A DNA stretch of 47,772 bases from a virus, in IMG/VR virus record IMGVR_UViG_3300032086_002091, positions 1 through 47,772 of that record. The stretch is one strand, 5' to 3'. The notes under the pieces are model-generated. The model had not been told where the DNA came from. It saw nothing but the letters and a program-made list of their open reading frames with translations, and made no database searches. Made by a program: the position numbers and the translations under genes. Below, piece after piece: positions 7,371 through 17,052 of this stretch (position 1 is its first letter; each line of letters starts with the position of its first letter).

Positions 7371-9170
7371 TCATATTGCAACATCATTGTAGTTAATAGG
7401 GCCGCTATGCTGATATATCACCTTTCTACCTATATCAAAAGAGTCTTTAACTCCTACATCTAAGAATAGAGACGGCGTAAGCTGAGCCACGAAGTCGCCT
7501 TCTACAGTCATATCGTCAGAAAATAAAAACGGTACTCTTATGTTCTGCCAAGTGTCAGATAAATTTAAGGTATAAAAAGACGTTCTACCTTGTATAATTA
7601 TTTCAAGCTGTATTGCGTCTAGTGGCGTGGATGCAGACTTCTTAACTTCAAACTCAATCCAGCCGACTTTACCAGCTTCCCCTGTTGTCCCCACTGTGTT
7701 TTTAAGCACAACTACTTGATCAGCACCAAAGGTAAATGTAGCCGCAGTTGTCCCGCCTTGGCTATCGGAAATATCTGTTTTGGTTACATTTGCACCTTTT
7801 GCAGAATTTCTAATATTACTTGTAAATGTAGCGTTAATAAGGCCACCTAAATTCTGCATTGTCGTAGCTATCTGCTCGGGATAGCCAAGTAATGAAAAGT
7901 CTTCGCTCCTAACCATTCCAGCACCCTTTAAATTTGATACGGCTATAGGGTTATAACTATTACCAACAGACTGGTTGTTAAGTACAAATAAATTACCCAT
8001 ACCTGCGCGGCCATCGTCAATCTCTGCCTCAGTAATCCCACCTAAGAAATCTATCATAGTAGGTCTCCACTGTGTTATGCGATTGTCCTTCCAAACCAAT
8101 CCAGTGACATGGCTAGAATAAGAATTTATGTAACCTACATGATCAGAATCTAATGGATTGCCATTACCAGCTATTGAGTTATTAGATATTGTAAACTCAG
8201 TAAATTTATTAGTTGTCTTAGTGGTGCTGTGATTAAAAACATGACTGTCACTGGTTGCCCTGTCTGCTATCAAGAAGTTTGGCTTTGACGCATCTAAATT
8301 TTCATTACTAAAACGATTGTAAGATACCTTTACACCTTTACCTTGATTTTCATCGCCTGAGATGAACCATATATTAGCCTCTTTAACTCTCCCAGATGTA
8401 TTAAAGAAAGAGTTATTTGGCCCTATGTTTAGTTCTGATATGCCATCATCTGCTGTAATTATGTCGTACTTATTACCTGCAAATTCATTGCCATGTACAT
8501 CTGTTTCAGCCACCTCGTCCGGTAGCAGCAAGCCTACTGGTGTCCCAGTTGCAACACCTGAGCCCCCATCAAACCAATTGCGTTCAATATTCCACCTAGC
8601 ATCACTTGACTGGATAGAACCAAAAGCAACAGAAGTATAGCCAGTAAATACGCAATTTCTTACTGTCTTACCTTGTGCTACATTCCCTAGATTCGTTTTT
8701 GTATTAAAAAACGCGCCACGCCCACCATTAAATTTAACATCTGAGAGTTCAACGTATGCCATTACTTTAGATGTATCATCAGGTTTGCAAAAATGAACGT
8801 CAGATTTAATATTTATAATTGAACTTGACCCACTATCACCTTGGACAACCCACACTTTACTCACATTAGGTGTATATCCAGAGCCTGAGTAATTGTAAGA
8901 GCCAGCGGGAATATAAAGAACTGGCGCATCAGATATTAGGAAAATACTTCTACTGCCATTCAGGCTATCATTGTCCTTATTCCCAAGACTATCATAGTAA
9001 GCAATAGCGTTATTTATAGCCGCAGTATCATCGTTCAGTGGGTTTGTGGCAGCATCTCCTACAGCCCCGAAATCTTTAATATTAACTACATTGGCAAACC
9101 TATCAGCCAAACTTCTAGGCGTAGTTGTCCCTGCGGCAATAACCTCTGCCTTATTAATTCTAGTTGTCAT
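7371..9170 (-). CDS. Second tailspike / receptor-binding protein, pectate-lyase-like beta-helix, 599 aa
   Basis: Residues 14-60 (GTTTPRSLADRF, then DFGAVGDAATNPLNDDTAAINNAI) are the classic start of a right-handed beta-helix tailspike; the repetitive middle (NNSFFNTSG, YNRFSNENL, ISNNSIAGNG) fits helix rungs. The C-terminal third (TFTFGADQVVVLKN..., LSDTWQNIRVPF) looks like a carbohydrate-binding beta-sandwich. It lacks a virion-attachment domain but shares GTTTPRSL-x-DRF with residues 171-182 of the tailspike at 28094-29863, suggesting it docks to that protein or uses the same connector. Last gene of the late transcript. Confidence 0.85.
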   Translation of the reverse strand: MTTRINKAEVIAAGTTTPRSLADRFANVVNIKDFGAVGDAATNPLNDDTAAINNAIAYYDSLGNKDNDSLNGSRSIFLISDAPVLYIPAGSYNYSGSGYTPNVSKVWVVQGDSGSSSIINIKSDVHFCKPDDTSKVMAYVELSDVKFNGGRGAFFNTKTNLGNVAQGKTVRNCVFTGYTSVAFGSIQSSDARWNIERNWFDGGSGVATGTPVGLLLPDEVAETDVHGNEFAGNKYDIITADDGISELNIGPNNSFFNTSGRVKEANIWFISGDENQGKGVKVSYNRFSNENLDASKPNFLIADRATSDSHVFNHSTTKTTNKFTEFTISNNSIAGNGNPLDSDHVGYINSYSSHVTGLVWKDNRITQWRPTMIDFLGGITEAEIDDGRAGMGNLFVLNNQSVGNSYNPIAVSNLKGAGMVRSEDFSLLGYPEQIATTMQNLGGLINATFTSNIRNSAKGANVTKTDISDSQGGTTAATFTFGADQVVVLKNTVGTTGEAGKVGWIEFEVKKSASTPLDAIQLEIIIQGRTSFYTLNLSDTWQNIRVPFLFSDDMTVEGDFVAQLTPSLFLDVGVKDSFDIGRKVIYQHSGPINYNDVAI

Positions 9171-9301
9171 TATTTCACCTTATATTTAGACTTGCCTTTA
9201 GCCTTATCAATCTTCTTCTTACCCGTGGCCTTCTCTTCTTTAGGCTTAACCACTCCCTTACGTTTAGTTGCAGGGGTACCACTCTTCCTTTTAGCTGGCA
9301 T
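9170..9301 (-). CDS. Small lysine-rich basic protein, 43 aa
   Basis: On the minus strand, ATG at 9301-9299 overlaps the stop of the upstream gene (TAATG) and its TAA overlaps the tailspike ATG. About 40% of residues are Lys or Arg (PAKRKSGTPATKRKG, GKKKIDKAKGKSKYKVK), resembling histone H1 tails. It may bind DNA, RNA or acidic surfaces; no family recognised. Tight overlaps on both sides argue that it is translated. Confidence 0.65.
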   Translation of the reverse strand: MPAKRKSGTPATKRKGVVKPKEEKATGKKKIDKAKGKSKYKVK

Positions 9302-9630
9302 TACTTATTCACCTTTATTTCTGATAACTTATTACCTAGAATTTCTAACTTATCCCCTAGGCTGTCCATTGTTAAGATAAGCCTGTCATAGTTCTTATCA
9401 TTACTTTCCATTTGCGTCTCAAGTCTAATTATCCTCTCCTTGTTAGAGTCCATACCTTGTTGCAAAAGAATGTCATACTTGTCAAGTTCAATAACTCTAT
9501 TAGCCATTACTTCCACGCTCTGTTCAAGCTTGGATAGGGTGCTCTGCATTCCTACATACACACCCACACCAACAGACAGTAGGGTTAATATACCCATCAC
9601 TGTCCTTATGGTTTCTTGGCTTAGGTTCAT
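9301..9630 (-). CDS. Membrane-anchored coiled-coil protein (possible inner spanin or lysis accessory), 109 aa
   Basis: One N-terminal membrane segment (about residues 9-27, VMGILTLLSVGVGVYVGMQ) is followed by a long coiled coil rich in heptad Leu/Ile (LEQSVEVMANRVIELDKYDILL...LGDKLEILGNKLSEI). That shape fits an inner-membrane spanin (Rz-like), though no embedded Rz1 lipoprotein with a lipobox was seen. It follows the holin-like gene with an ATGA overlap and the endopeptidase gene, so a role in lysis is likely from context. Confidence 0.65.
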   Translation of the reverse strand: MNLSQETIRTVMGILTLLSVGVGVYVGMQSTLSKLEQSVEVMANRVIELDKYDILLQQGMDSNKERIIRLETQMESNDKNYDRLILTMDSLGDKLEILGNKLSEIKVNK

Positions 9631-9800
9631 TCCTTGTTTTCCTTCCTAATAGTTTGTACAGTACCTGCAATCATACCTGCACCTGCCACAATCACTTCAA
9701 TATGCTCTGGCGCTACAACTACACCAACTGAACCAAGCAAGATGCTAAGACCAATGTAAGTTGATTTCTCTTTAAGCCTATCCATTAACCATGATTTCAT
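9627..9800 (-). CDS. Holin-like protein, 57 aa
   Basis: Minus-strand ATG at 9800-9798. The product begins MKSWLMDRLKEKSTYIGLS and has two hydrophobic segments: YIGLSILLGSVGVVVAP (about 15-31) and IEVIVAGAGMIAGTV (about 34-48), with a charged tail IRKENKE. Two short membrane helices separated by a Pro-Glu turn are typical of small phage holins. It sits directly after the M15 endolysin gene and before the coiled-coil membrane protein, forming a lysis cassette. Confidence 0.75.
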   Translation of the reverse strand: MKSWLMDRLKEKSTYIGLSILLGSVGVVVAPEHIEVIVAGAGMIAGTVQTIRKENKE

Positions 9801-9801
9801 G

Positions 9802-10155
9802 TTACCACCTCGCCTTTTTCGATCTAGTATCTATATGTGTGAAGTCGTCATACCTGCCAATACCATATTGATCAGGATACTTCCAGTTTAAATATTGGCA
9901 GATTTCGTCAGGAGAAATGCCCTCGACAATAATGTCAGCAGCACGTCCCCTGATGTGGTAGGACTTACTACCACCACCCACTTTCTTATTATAAGCTACG
10001 CACCTATTACCGGAGGTAACTGTGATGGGTGCGTTATAAGCTTCTCTCAAACCTTGTAACACTACCACCAGTTCAGCATCAACTGTGTCGTAATCACACT
10101 CACCACAGTTGCACTTAAACTCCTTTCTGCTAAAGTTATCACTTAGCTTTGTCAT
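9802..10155 (-). CDS. Endolysin: zinc D-Ala-D-Ala/L-Ala-D-Glu peptidase, M15_3 family, 117 aa
   Basis: Cuts peptide crosslinks of peptidoglycan at lysis. It opens with NFSRKEFKCNCGECDYDTVDAELV, the usual phage M15 start; the zinc site is H in SYHIRGRAADI with the Asp of the same motif, and the final histidine in DDFTHIDTR. VTSGNRC is the conserved substrate-loop segment. There is no signal peptide, so export should depend on the adjacent holin. The start overlaps the 3' end of the internal virion protein gene. Confidence 0.88.
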   Translation of the reverse strand: MTKLSDNFSRKEFKCNCGECDYDTVDAELVVVLQGLREAYNAPITVTSGNRCVAYNKKVGGGSKSYHIRGRAADIIVEGISPDEICQYLNWKYPDQYGIGRYDDFTHIDTRSKKARW

Positions 10156-11833
10156 TCATCTTCTCTCCGAATAGACGTTCAAAGTTTTCCTTAAACACAT
10201 TACCATAATCCCTACGGCCATCAATATGCGAGAAAGCTTTGATCATAGGAACCAGAGTACCCCTTGAGAGTCTCTCTATGCGCTGTAGCTCCTTCCTATC
10301 AGCAAAGGATAGGCTAACCCCTTGCTTAGGCTCTAACGTCAGCTGTACGCCCTCTGAGGTGGTCTTAATAACAGGGGTTGCTACAGACAGTACAGGCTTA
10401 CCACCAATCTGTCTCCTATCGTAGTCCCTTGAAATATTGTCCATTGCCCAGTTGCCATAGTTACGTAACGCATCCTTGGCAGCCATCTTATAGTCATCAT
10501 CAATAAGAGGCATCAGATCGTTCTGTACGTTAGCAGCATCTTGGCTAGCTAACACTTGAACAAACTGTACATACTCTTTAGGGTCAGCGGATTGGTGCTT
10601 AGCCATACTGTTAAGCATACCATTCATCTGGTCAGCCATAGCTTGACGAGCTTGGAACACCTTCTCTGGGTCTGCCTTGATAGCCTTAACCTGTTCAATA
10701 CGCTTAGCATACTTCTCAATCAGAGGCTTAGCGTAGTCCTTCACAGGATGTTGTCCCTCTGGGATTGATGCTTCCTCTTCTGGAGATACTAAAATGTCTA
10801 CAGGCTTCGTACGGTAAGCCTGAGCGTTCTTAGAGACTAGGTTCAAAGCTACGTTAGCCTTAGTTGCGTCAATAACCATTGTTGGGAATAGTTGAGAAAT
10901 GGCAGCAAGCTGTCCAGTCCTAACATCCTGCCTAATCATTGTGGCTTTCTGGTACGCAATAGTATCATTAACGAAACGATTAAATGCCTCCGTACTATAC
11001 TTACCAGACAATGCTTCCTCTGCAAACTCTAACTGAGCCATCATAGGTTGTAAGTAATTATCCACCTCTGGGCCAATCTCTGAGTAACTAGACTTAAAGG
11101 TGTTAAGCTTAGCCTTGATACCATTGATTTGTTGAATGGCTTGAGCCTGTGCCTCTGCTGTACCCCCTAAGTTATTAAACTCAGTGATGATAGACTTCAC
11201 TTCATTACCAAGCATTGTAGTACGGTTTGAAGCAATTTTCTTGATTTCCCTACGGGACTCTTCCTTCCTAACCTTAATGTCAAGATCAATCTCACCTGAG
11301 GAGTAGGTCTGTTCACGCTGTAGTTGCTGTAGCTTAAGCTCAGACTGTTTAATAGCAGCGTATGAGTTACCAACCTCAAGTTGTTGTTTCCGTGTATAGT
11401 TACTACGGATTAGGTTAGCTGAGCTAGCTGCCTCAATAACATCATTCTCAAGCTTAGTCTTCTCGTCTACAAAGCCCTCTTCCTTGCCTACAGTACCAAC
11501 TGTAAACACAGACTTAACTGCTGTAGCGTCTGCACCAGCAGCAATAGCATTCTGACCTAATGCACGTTTCTTAACCTCGGCCTGTGATGGAGTCATCTTA
11601 CCACCAGCCACTGCTTGGTCAATACGGTTAAACTTGTTTACCATATCTCCAACTAGGCTTGAGCTGGCATCCTTAGCCTCCTGCTGCTTGAATGCGTCAT
11701 AACCTTGCTTAGCTAACTGTGCCGCTGGGCCAATAGCATCAATCAATGCAGTCTTATCTTGTGTGACACCTGAAGTTACAGGGGCATTGCTGCCCCCAGT
11801 AACTGCTAGATCACCAGTATCAAATACTGACAT
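10139..11833 (-). CDS. Internal virion protein (T7 gp15-like position), 564 aa
   Basis: Placed between the giant virion protein and the lysis genes, where T7-like phages carry DNA-ejection proteins. The sequence is soluble and helix-rich with many Gln/Ala/Lys residues (KQQEAKDASSSLVGDMVNKFNRIDQAVAGG, IKQSELKLQQLQREQTYSSGEIDL). It begins MSVFDTGDLAVTGGSNAPVT, like a disordered N-terminal tail. I recognise no enzyme motif. It probably forms part of the periplasmic ejection tube; that is inferred from position and composition. Confidence 0.7.
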   Translation of the reverse strand: MSVFDTGDLAVTGGSNAPVTSGVTQDKTALIDAIGPAAQLAKQGYDAFKQQEAKDASSSLVGDMVNKFNRIDQAVAGGKMTPSQAEVKKRALGQNAIAAGADATAVKSVFTVGTVGKEEGFVDEKTKLENDVIEAASSANLIRSNYTRKQQLEVGNSYAAIKQSELKLQQLQREQTYSSGEIDLDIKVRKEESRREIKKIASNRTTMLGNEVKSIITEFNNLGGTAEAQAQAIQQINGIKAKLNTFKSSYSEIGPEVDNYLQPMMAQLEFAEEALSGKYSTEAFNRFVNDTIAYQKATMIRQDVRTGQLAAISQLFPTMVIDATKANVALNLVSKNAQAYRTKPVDILVSPEEEASIPEGQHPVKDYAKPLIEKYAKRIEQVKAIKADPEKVFQARQAMADQMNGMLNSMAKHQSADPKEYVQFVQVLASQDAANVQNDLMPLIDDDYKMAAKDALRNYGNWAMDNISRDYDRRQIGGKPVLSVATPVIKTTSEGVQLTLEPKQGVSLSFADRKELQRIERLSRGTLVPMIKAFSHIDGRRDYGNVFKENFERLFGEKMNDKAK

Positions 11834-14800
11834 TACTCACCCTCTTTAATAATATTTTCAAAAGTTTTTATAACTTCTTGTTTGTCATAAGCATCTGACT
11901 CTGGTAGTAGTTTAGCCCAGTTCAACGCTTCCTCTGGTGTCATAAAGCCACTCATACGATGAATAGCATTCACTAAACCAACCTCACCTTGTTGTAAGTC
12001 CCACTTCATTAAGCTAGCTAACTCACGGTTAACCATGTCAATTGTACGTGGGTCATTGCCCCATACATGACCAACTTCATTCAGCGTATTAGCAACCCAT
12101 AGTCCTTCATCAGGTGTGATACCAGCTCTTGTAAGCTGCTTCTTCATCTGACTGTAGTACTCCTTCACATCTTCCTTAAACTCCTTGTTACCCTCAAAGT
12201 AGCGGGTCTTAGTGAGCCTTGAAAGGCTTGAGTCAGCTGTTGGGAAACCAAAGGCTGCCCTACGGAACATATCCTCATTAGTGATGTGTAAGTCACTACC
12301 ATTGACAGTACGTTGCTTCTCACCAGAATAGATGGCCTTAAACGTGTTAGAGAAACCACTAGACATCTTCAAGAACTCTTTAATAACCATTGTGTCTGTA
12401 GTAGGAACAGTCTGATTATCTTTAGTGAAGTTGAAGAACTTAGCAGCTGTACTGAACGCTTGTGAGATACGAGGGTCATTACCTACGAACAGCTTACCAG
12501 CAGGGGTAGCTGCTACAATCTCTTTAGCGTTAGTTGTCAACATACCATTCAAGTGTTCCCACAAACCGTATGTACCAGTAGGTGCTAAGCCTGAGAAGTC
12601 AGTGTTAGTACCCACCTGATCATTAAGCACCTTATTAAGGATTAATGACTCCATGCCAAATACAGCAGCATGTTGTAAGTCAGGATTGTCTGGGAACATA
12701 TTACCAGCCCACTCAACTGCCATCCAAGAAGGTAGGCCATACACTGCCAAGTTCCAACCTGCAAGCTTAGCTTTCTCAGCTGGGCTTAACATACGGTTGA
12801 ATGTCATTTGCGTAAACGCTTTATGTGGCACCTGAATAAACTGCATTAGTAATGATAGTGAGTCTTGGTTATAACGCATATCACCAGCAGCATTCATGTT
12901 GTATGTGTAGTTGATTGTATCTGATATAAGCTTATCTAAGTTAGTCTTATTGTTTAAGTCAACACCTTCCCTTAATGCTTTGTTATAATGAGCAATGTAG
13001 GCTGTTGCCATGTTCACTGTCTCACCCATATCAAAACCAGCCTGACGTACTAAGTTACTTACATCACTTGCCCCTTTAACAACAGGGTTCTTACTAAGGG
13101 CTTTAGCCTCTTGGTCAGCAATGTGAGTTAAGCTAGACTTAACCAAGTTCTGTTTATCAATCTGTGCAACCAAACCACTGTCATTGAAGTTCTCAACCAT
13201 GTGCCTAAACTGTTTACGGTCAAGACCCATAGACTTAATCATTGCGTCAGGGATGTCATCAATACGATGGAACCCAGACATAGTGGTTAGTAGTGGGTAT
13301 AGTTGAGTAGGTATCTTAGTTGCAACCTCTAATGGGAAGTTAGCAGTAAGCTGTATAGCCTGATGGCTCTGAATGAGCACCTGACGTACAGGGTTCCAAA
13401 CAATGTAAGCTTGGAAAGCTGCTTGCTTACCTAACGCATTAGGGCCACGCATATCACCTGCCCAACGGAAAGCCTTCTCAAGGCTAGCACTCTTACCACC
13501 AGCTAGGTTAGCTAATGAGTTAAACATTGCCTTAATACCAGCATCAACACCATTGATATAACCATTCTCTAAGTAGTTAATGTAGTTGAAGGTTGTACGT
13601 GCGTCAGCTACATCCTTGAATGAACTACCTTCCCTTGCCTTAATCTCTGACAATTGGTTAGGCCATACAGGTTTCTTAGTAATTGGGTGCTTAGGTAAGA
13701 ACCCTTCATACTGTTTCAAGAACCTAGCCTTACCTGTCTCAATAGTCTTACGCATACTAACACGGTTAGCAACAGACCTAGCTGAGGAAATCATAGACTC
13801 CACTGGGCCAAAGATGTTAGCTTGAGTAGGGTCAATACCTGCACCATCTGCTTCACTAACCAACCTCTCGCCACGAACCTTCTGAGCACTACGTCCCATA
13901 GAGTAGTTCAAGTCCCAGTTGTCTTGGTTATCCACATCCTTCTTCTTATCTGGCCTTACCTCACCATAAGGGTGTACAAACTCCTTAGTACCATCTTGCC
14001 TCTTAACCCACTCACCATCACGTTCCTTAAGCCTCTTGTAAAGCTTCTCAGCATCCTCCTTAGTCTCAGCTGATGCAACAGCCTTAGTGTAGGTTGAACC
14101 ATCCTTACGAGTGAACGTACGGTCAATGAACCAAGGGTCTTTATACTTAACAGCGTAATAACCTTCACGGTAGTTAAGGGCTTTGGTATTATCACTCAAC
14201 TCACGTAGGTAGTTATCTGGGTTATTCTTAACAACCACAAACTCTGCTAAGTCGTCACCAACAGGTTGAGGGTCTTTAAGTTTAGCCAGAGTACCATTAC
14301 CTTTATACAGGTTGTCTATCTCATCTGGAGTTAGGTTACGTGCGTTACCAGTCTCTAGGTCGAGCACAGTGGGCTTCTTGGCCATACCCTTAGGGATAGG
14401 CTTAGCAAACAGCTTACTGTCACTCACAGAGTCAATCAGTTCCTTGTAGCCCCTAGATCGTAGTGTACGTACAGCATCACTATTCTCTAAAGCGTAGATA
14501 GTGTCCCAAGTACGCTTCCAATCAGCCAGCACTTCCATCTGTTTACCATTAAGGCCATCAGCAGCAGCTTGTGTGTTGGTGTACTTAAGACCTTTGTAGT
14601 TAGCTTCTTTAATGACGCTCTCCACAACCATCTTCTCTTTCTTACCTAGCTTCTCGAAACCCTTAGCAAAGTCACCACCATACTCTAAGATTTCCTTCTC
14701 AATGGCAGCTGCCCTACTAACACTACGTGTAGCAGATTGTACAAACCTTGGGTCAATCATCGAGGCTGGGTCTAGTGCGTAGTTCTGAATACGACTAATA

Positions 14801-16614
14801 CTCTCAACCACAGGGGCTGAGTTACTAGCAGAGCCTAAGTATTCAATAGCATTGTTCTTAGTACTGTAGCCCACAAACGCATCAGCGTCTGCATCACTAA
14901 ACTTCATCTCACCTTTAACCTGTACTAAGTAGTCTTTAGAGTATAGGTTGATGTCAGCATTAACAATGCCTTGCTCATCTAAAAGGTCTTTGGTTGTCTC
15001 CCATGCCTTGGCATCAGATAACTTAACAGGCTCATACACATTACCTTTACGCTGTAATAATGTAATAGCATCTTCACCAATACCTAAATCACGTAATGCG
15101 AAAGCAGCCATGTTGATAGCAGACTCTGCACTAGAGAAGCCACCCTCAGCTGGGCCATAGGTCATGTTAGCCACAACACCATCACCATTATCACCAATCT
15201 GTGACATCTCCCTACGTGCAGTCATGCCATTAACATTCTCATACATGTTGGTGTACTTCTTGATAAGGAAGTTACGCTCATCATCAAAGTATTGAATACC
15301 ACCAGTATCAAGTTGGTCAATAGCTCGTTTAGATACAAGCAGGTCTAAGTCCCCTACCTTATACTCCACCAAGCCATCTACAGACTCTACCTGAGGTAGT
15401 AAGTCTTGAGCTAGGGCTTCGTCCTTATTAACACCATACAAGGCTTGAGCAGCTTCACCTGTCTCATCCTCTGCCACAACGCTATGTAGTTGTCGTGATA
15501 GTTGTGGGTTAGTATCTTGTGCAATACGTGCAGCTGATTGTGGGTCTGCATAGCCACGGGCTGCATTACGTGCAGCATCTCGCATCAACACTTCGGTTGA
15601 GCGTCCCATCTTACCTAAGCCACGTAAGCTACGTGCAATAACACCACCAAGGATGGTGTAGTCTAATAGCTCAATAGCATTATCTAATAGTTGATCACTG
15701 TCATCATAGCCACCAGAAGTGATAAGCTCTTCTAGCAGTTGCATCTTAGCAGGGTCATTCTGACCTGTAAGTGGTGTACCAGCGTGTTCTGATATAATGT
15801 TAGCGAGAGCCTCAGCAAACTGAGCCTTCTTGTCGTGAGGCATCTTACGCATAGCCTCAATCATTTCTACCTTTTGATTACCAGCTAGGTAAGCAAACTC
15901 ATCTACATTACCCTCATCTAGCGTACGCTTAAACTCAGCATACACCTCACCAACAATGAAAGGCTCCACAAAAGGCAAGAAGCTTGTAGCTAAGAAGTCT
16001 ACAGCAGCACTACCATAGTCAGGGTCTAACTTAGTGATAGCTGCATTGTGTATCTGGTGACGCTCATATCGTTGCTTATTAACAATATCTAAAGTGTCAG
16101 CCAAAGTGCTACGTTGTTCAGCAGCTTCCTCTGTATCAAAGTCTGAGTCAGCAGCTAAAGACTTCTGTGCCCATAATAAATTGGGGTCGTAAAGATCAGA
16201 ATTTAAGTCAGAAATTTTCTCGACAGCTCCAACCTTCTTATCATCAGGCATATCACTTAACATTACATCAGCGTATAATTCTTCATTCTTCTTCTGTGCT
16301 TCACCCTTAACAGTGCCCTGTAGGTTCTCAAGAGCCTCCGCACCTTCCCCATTCATATCTTTACCAATCACTTGGTTAAAGTATTGTACAGCCTCTTCTA
16401 AGCTGCCAGACAGTAGAGCACTTGTTGCAGCAGCTGTCTTAACAGACTTAGGTGAGGTTACAGTGTTAATAACAGGCTCAAAGGCAATGTCATCAAGAGG
16501 CACATACTCATCATTATCTAACGGTACATACTCATCACCAAAGCTGCTTTCACCTTGAGCCTGAGTGACATCGTATTCACCTTCAGGCATCATTACCTTT
16601 TCTTCCGTTTCCAT
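11833..16614 (-). CDS. Giant internal virion / DNA-ejection protein (T7 gp16-like position), 1593 aa
   Basis: The largest gene in the window. The first 65 residues are acidic and repetitive (DEYVPLDNDEYVPLDD), followed by long helical regions rich in Ala, Lys and Asp. T7 gp16 carries an N-terminal transglycosylase; I see no convincing E-S-x-x-x-P-x-A-x-S lysozyme motif here, so wall cutting may rest on another protein. The C-terminal 600 residues (LGKQAAFQAYIVWNPVRQVLIQSHQAIQLTANFPLE, MQFIQVPHKAFTQMTFNRML) have amphipathic and hydrophobic stretches consistent with membrane insertion during ejection. Its TAA/ATG junctions overlap both neighbours. Confidence 0.75.
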   Translation of the reverse strand: METEEKVMMPEGEYDVTQAQGESSFGDEYVPLDNDEYVPLDDIAFEPVINTVTSPKSVKTAAATSALLSGSLEEAVQYFNQVIGKDMNGEGAEALENLQGTVKGEAQKKNEELYADVMLSDMPDDKKVGAVEKISDLNSDLYDPNLLWAQKSLAADSDFDTEEAAEQRSTLADTLDIVNKQRYERHQIHNAAITKLDPDYGSAAVDFLATSFLPFVEPFIVGEVYAEFKRTLDEGNVDEFAYLAGNQKVEMIEAMRKMPHDKKAQFAEALANIISEHAGTPLTGQNDPAKMQLLEELITSGGYDDSDQLLDNAIELLDYTILGGVIARSLRGLGKMGRSTEVLMRDAARNAARGYADPQSAARIAQDTNPQLSRQLHSVVAEDETGEAAQALYGVNKDEALAQDLLPQVESVDGLVEYKVGDLDLLVSKRAIDQLDTGGIQYFDDERNFLIKKYTNMYENVNGMTARREMSQIGDNGDGVVANMTYGPAEGGFSSAESAINMAAFALRDLGIGEDAITLLQRKGNVYEPVKLSDAKAWETTKDLLDEQGIVNADINLYSKDYLVQVKGEMKFSDADADAFVGYSTKNNAIEYLGSASNSAPVVESISRIQNYALDPASMIDPRFVQSATRSVSRAAAIEKEILEYGGDFAKGFEKLGKKEKMVVESVIKEANYKGLKYTNTQAAADGLNGKQMEVLADWKRTWDTIYALENSDAVRTLRSRGYKELIDSVSDSKLFAKPIPKGMAKKPTVLDLETGNARNLTPDEIDNLYKGNGTLAKLKDPQPVGDDLAEFVVVKNNPDNYLRELSDNTKALNYREGYYAVKYKDPWFIDRTFTRKDGSTYTKAVASAETKEDAEKLYKRLKERDGEWVKRQDGTKEFVHPYGEVRPDKKKDVDNQDNWDLNYSMGRSAQKVRGERLVSEADGAGIDPTQANIFGPVESMISSARSVANRVSMRKTIETGKARFLKQYEGFLPKHPITKKPVWPNQLSEIKAREGSSFKDVADARTTFNYINYLENGYINGVDAGIKAMFNSLANLAGGKSASLEKAFRWAGDMRGPNALGKQAAFQAYIVWNPVRQVLIQSHQAIQLTANFPLEVATKIPTQLYPLLTTMSGFHRIDDIPDAMIKSMGLDRKQFRHMVENFNDSGLVAQIDKQNLVKSSLTHIADQEAKALSKNPVVKGASDVSNLVRQAGFDMGETVNMATAYIAHYNKALREGVDLNNKTNLDKLISDTINYTYNMNAAGDMRYNQDSLSLLMQFIQVPHKAFTQMTFNRMLSPAEKAKLAGWNLAVYGLPSWMAVEWAGNMFPDNPDLQHAAVFGMESLILNKVLNDQVGTNTDFSGLAPTGTYGLWEHLNGMLTTNAKEIVAATPAGKLFVGNDPRISQAFSTAAKFFNFTKDNQTVPTTDTMVIKEFLKMSSGFSNTFKAIYSGEKQRTVNGSDLHITNEDMFRRAAFGFPTADSSLSRLTKTRYFEGNKEFKEDVKEYYSQMKKQLTRAGITPDEGLWVANTLNEVGHVWGNDPRTIDMVNRELASLMKWDLQQGEVGLVNAIHRMSGFMTPEEALNWAKLLPESDAYDKQEVIKTFENIIKEGE

Positions 16615-17052
16615 TTATTGACCTTTTGGTTTAGGCATTATCATTGACGCAAATTGGAAGCTTAGGCTAGACAACGCTTGTGCCTTACCTGCTCTAGTCA
16701 TTGCATCAGCTGCATTTTGATTTAACGAGGATAGTGTACTATTGGTTAGTGCACTGCCAGCCATAGCACCACGGTTAGCTGCATATAACGTACCTAATGC
16801 ACCAACAGCACCTTGGTATCCACTACTGCCTTCCACACCAGTGTTGACAGCAGACTGCTCTAAGTTAGCCCTGCGTATACGCTCCTGCCTAGCATCCTGC
16901 CTACGTTGCCTAATATCTTTAACTTTACCTTCCGCAGCTGAAACCTTGTTAGCTTCCTTCTGAGCTTTAGCTGCATCTTCTTGAGCATCCATTGATTCTT
17001 TAGCTTGGTACAGGCCATACAATATCAAGCCTGTTGTTAAGACAGCTGCCAT
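16615..17052 (-). CDS. Internal virion protein (T7 gp14-like), 145 aa
   Basis: An N-terminal hydrophobic segment (AAVLTTGLILYGLY, about 2-15) is followed by an Ala/Gln/Arg-rich helix (KAQKEANKVSAAEGKVKDIRQRRQDARQERIRRANLEQ) and a small-residue-rich region (GSSGYQGAVGALGTLYAANRGAMAGSALTNS). This matches the build of gp14-type ejection proteins, which enter the outer membrane. Its position between the acetyltransferase-like gene and the giant virion gene mirrors the T7 order 13-14-15-16. Confidence 0.75.
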   Translation of the reverse strand: MAAVLTTGLILYGLYQAKESMDAQEDAAKAQKEANKVSAAEGKVKDIRQRRQDARQERIRRANLEQSAVNTGVEGSSGYQGAVGALGTLYAANRGAMAGSALTNSTLSSLNQNAADAMTRAGKAQALSSLSFQFASMIMPKPKGQ

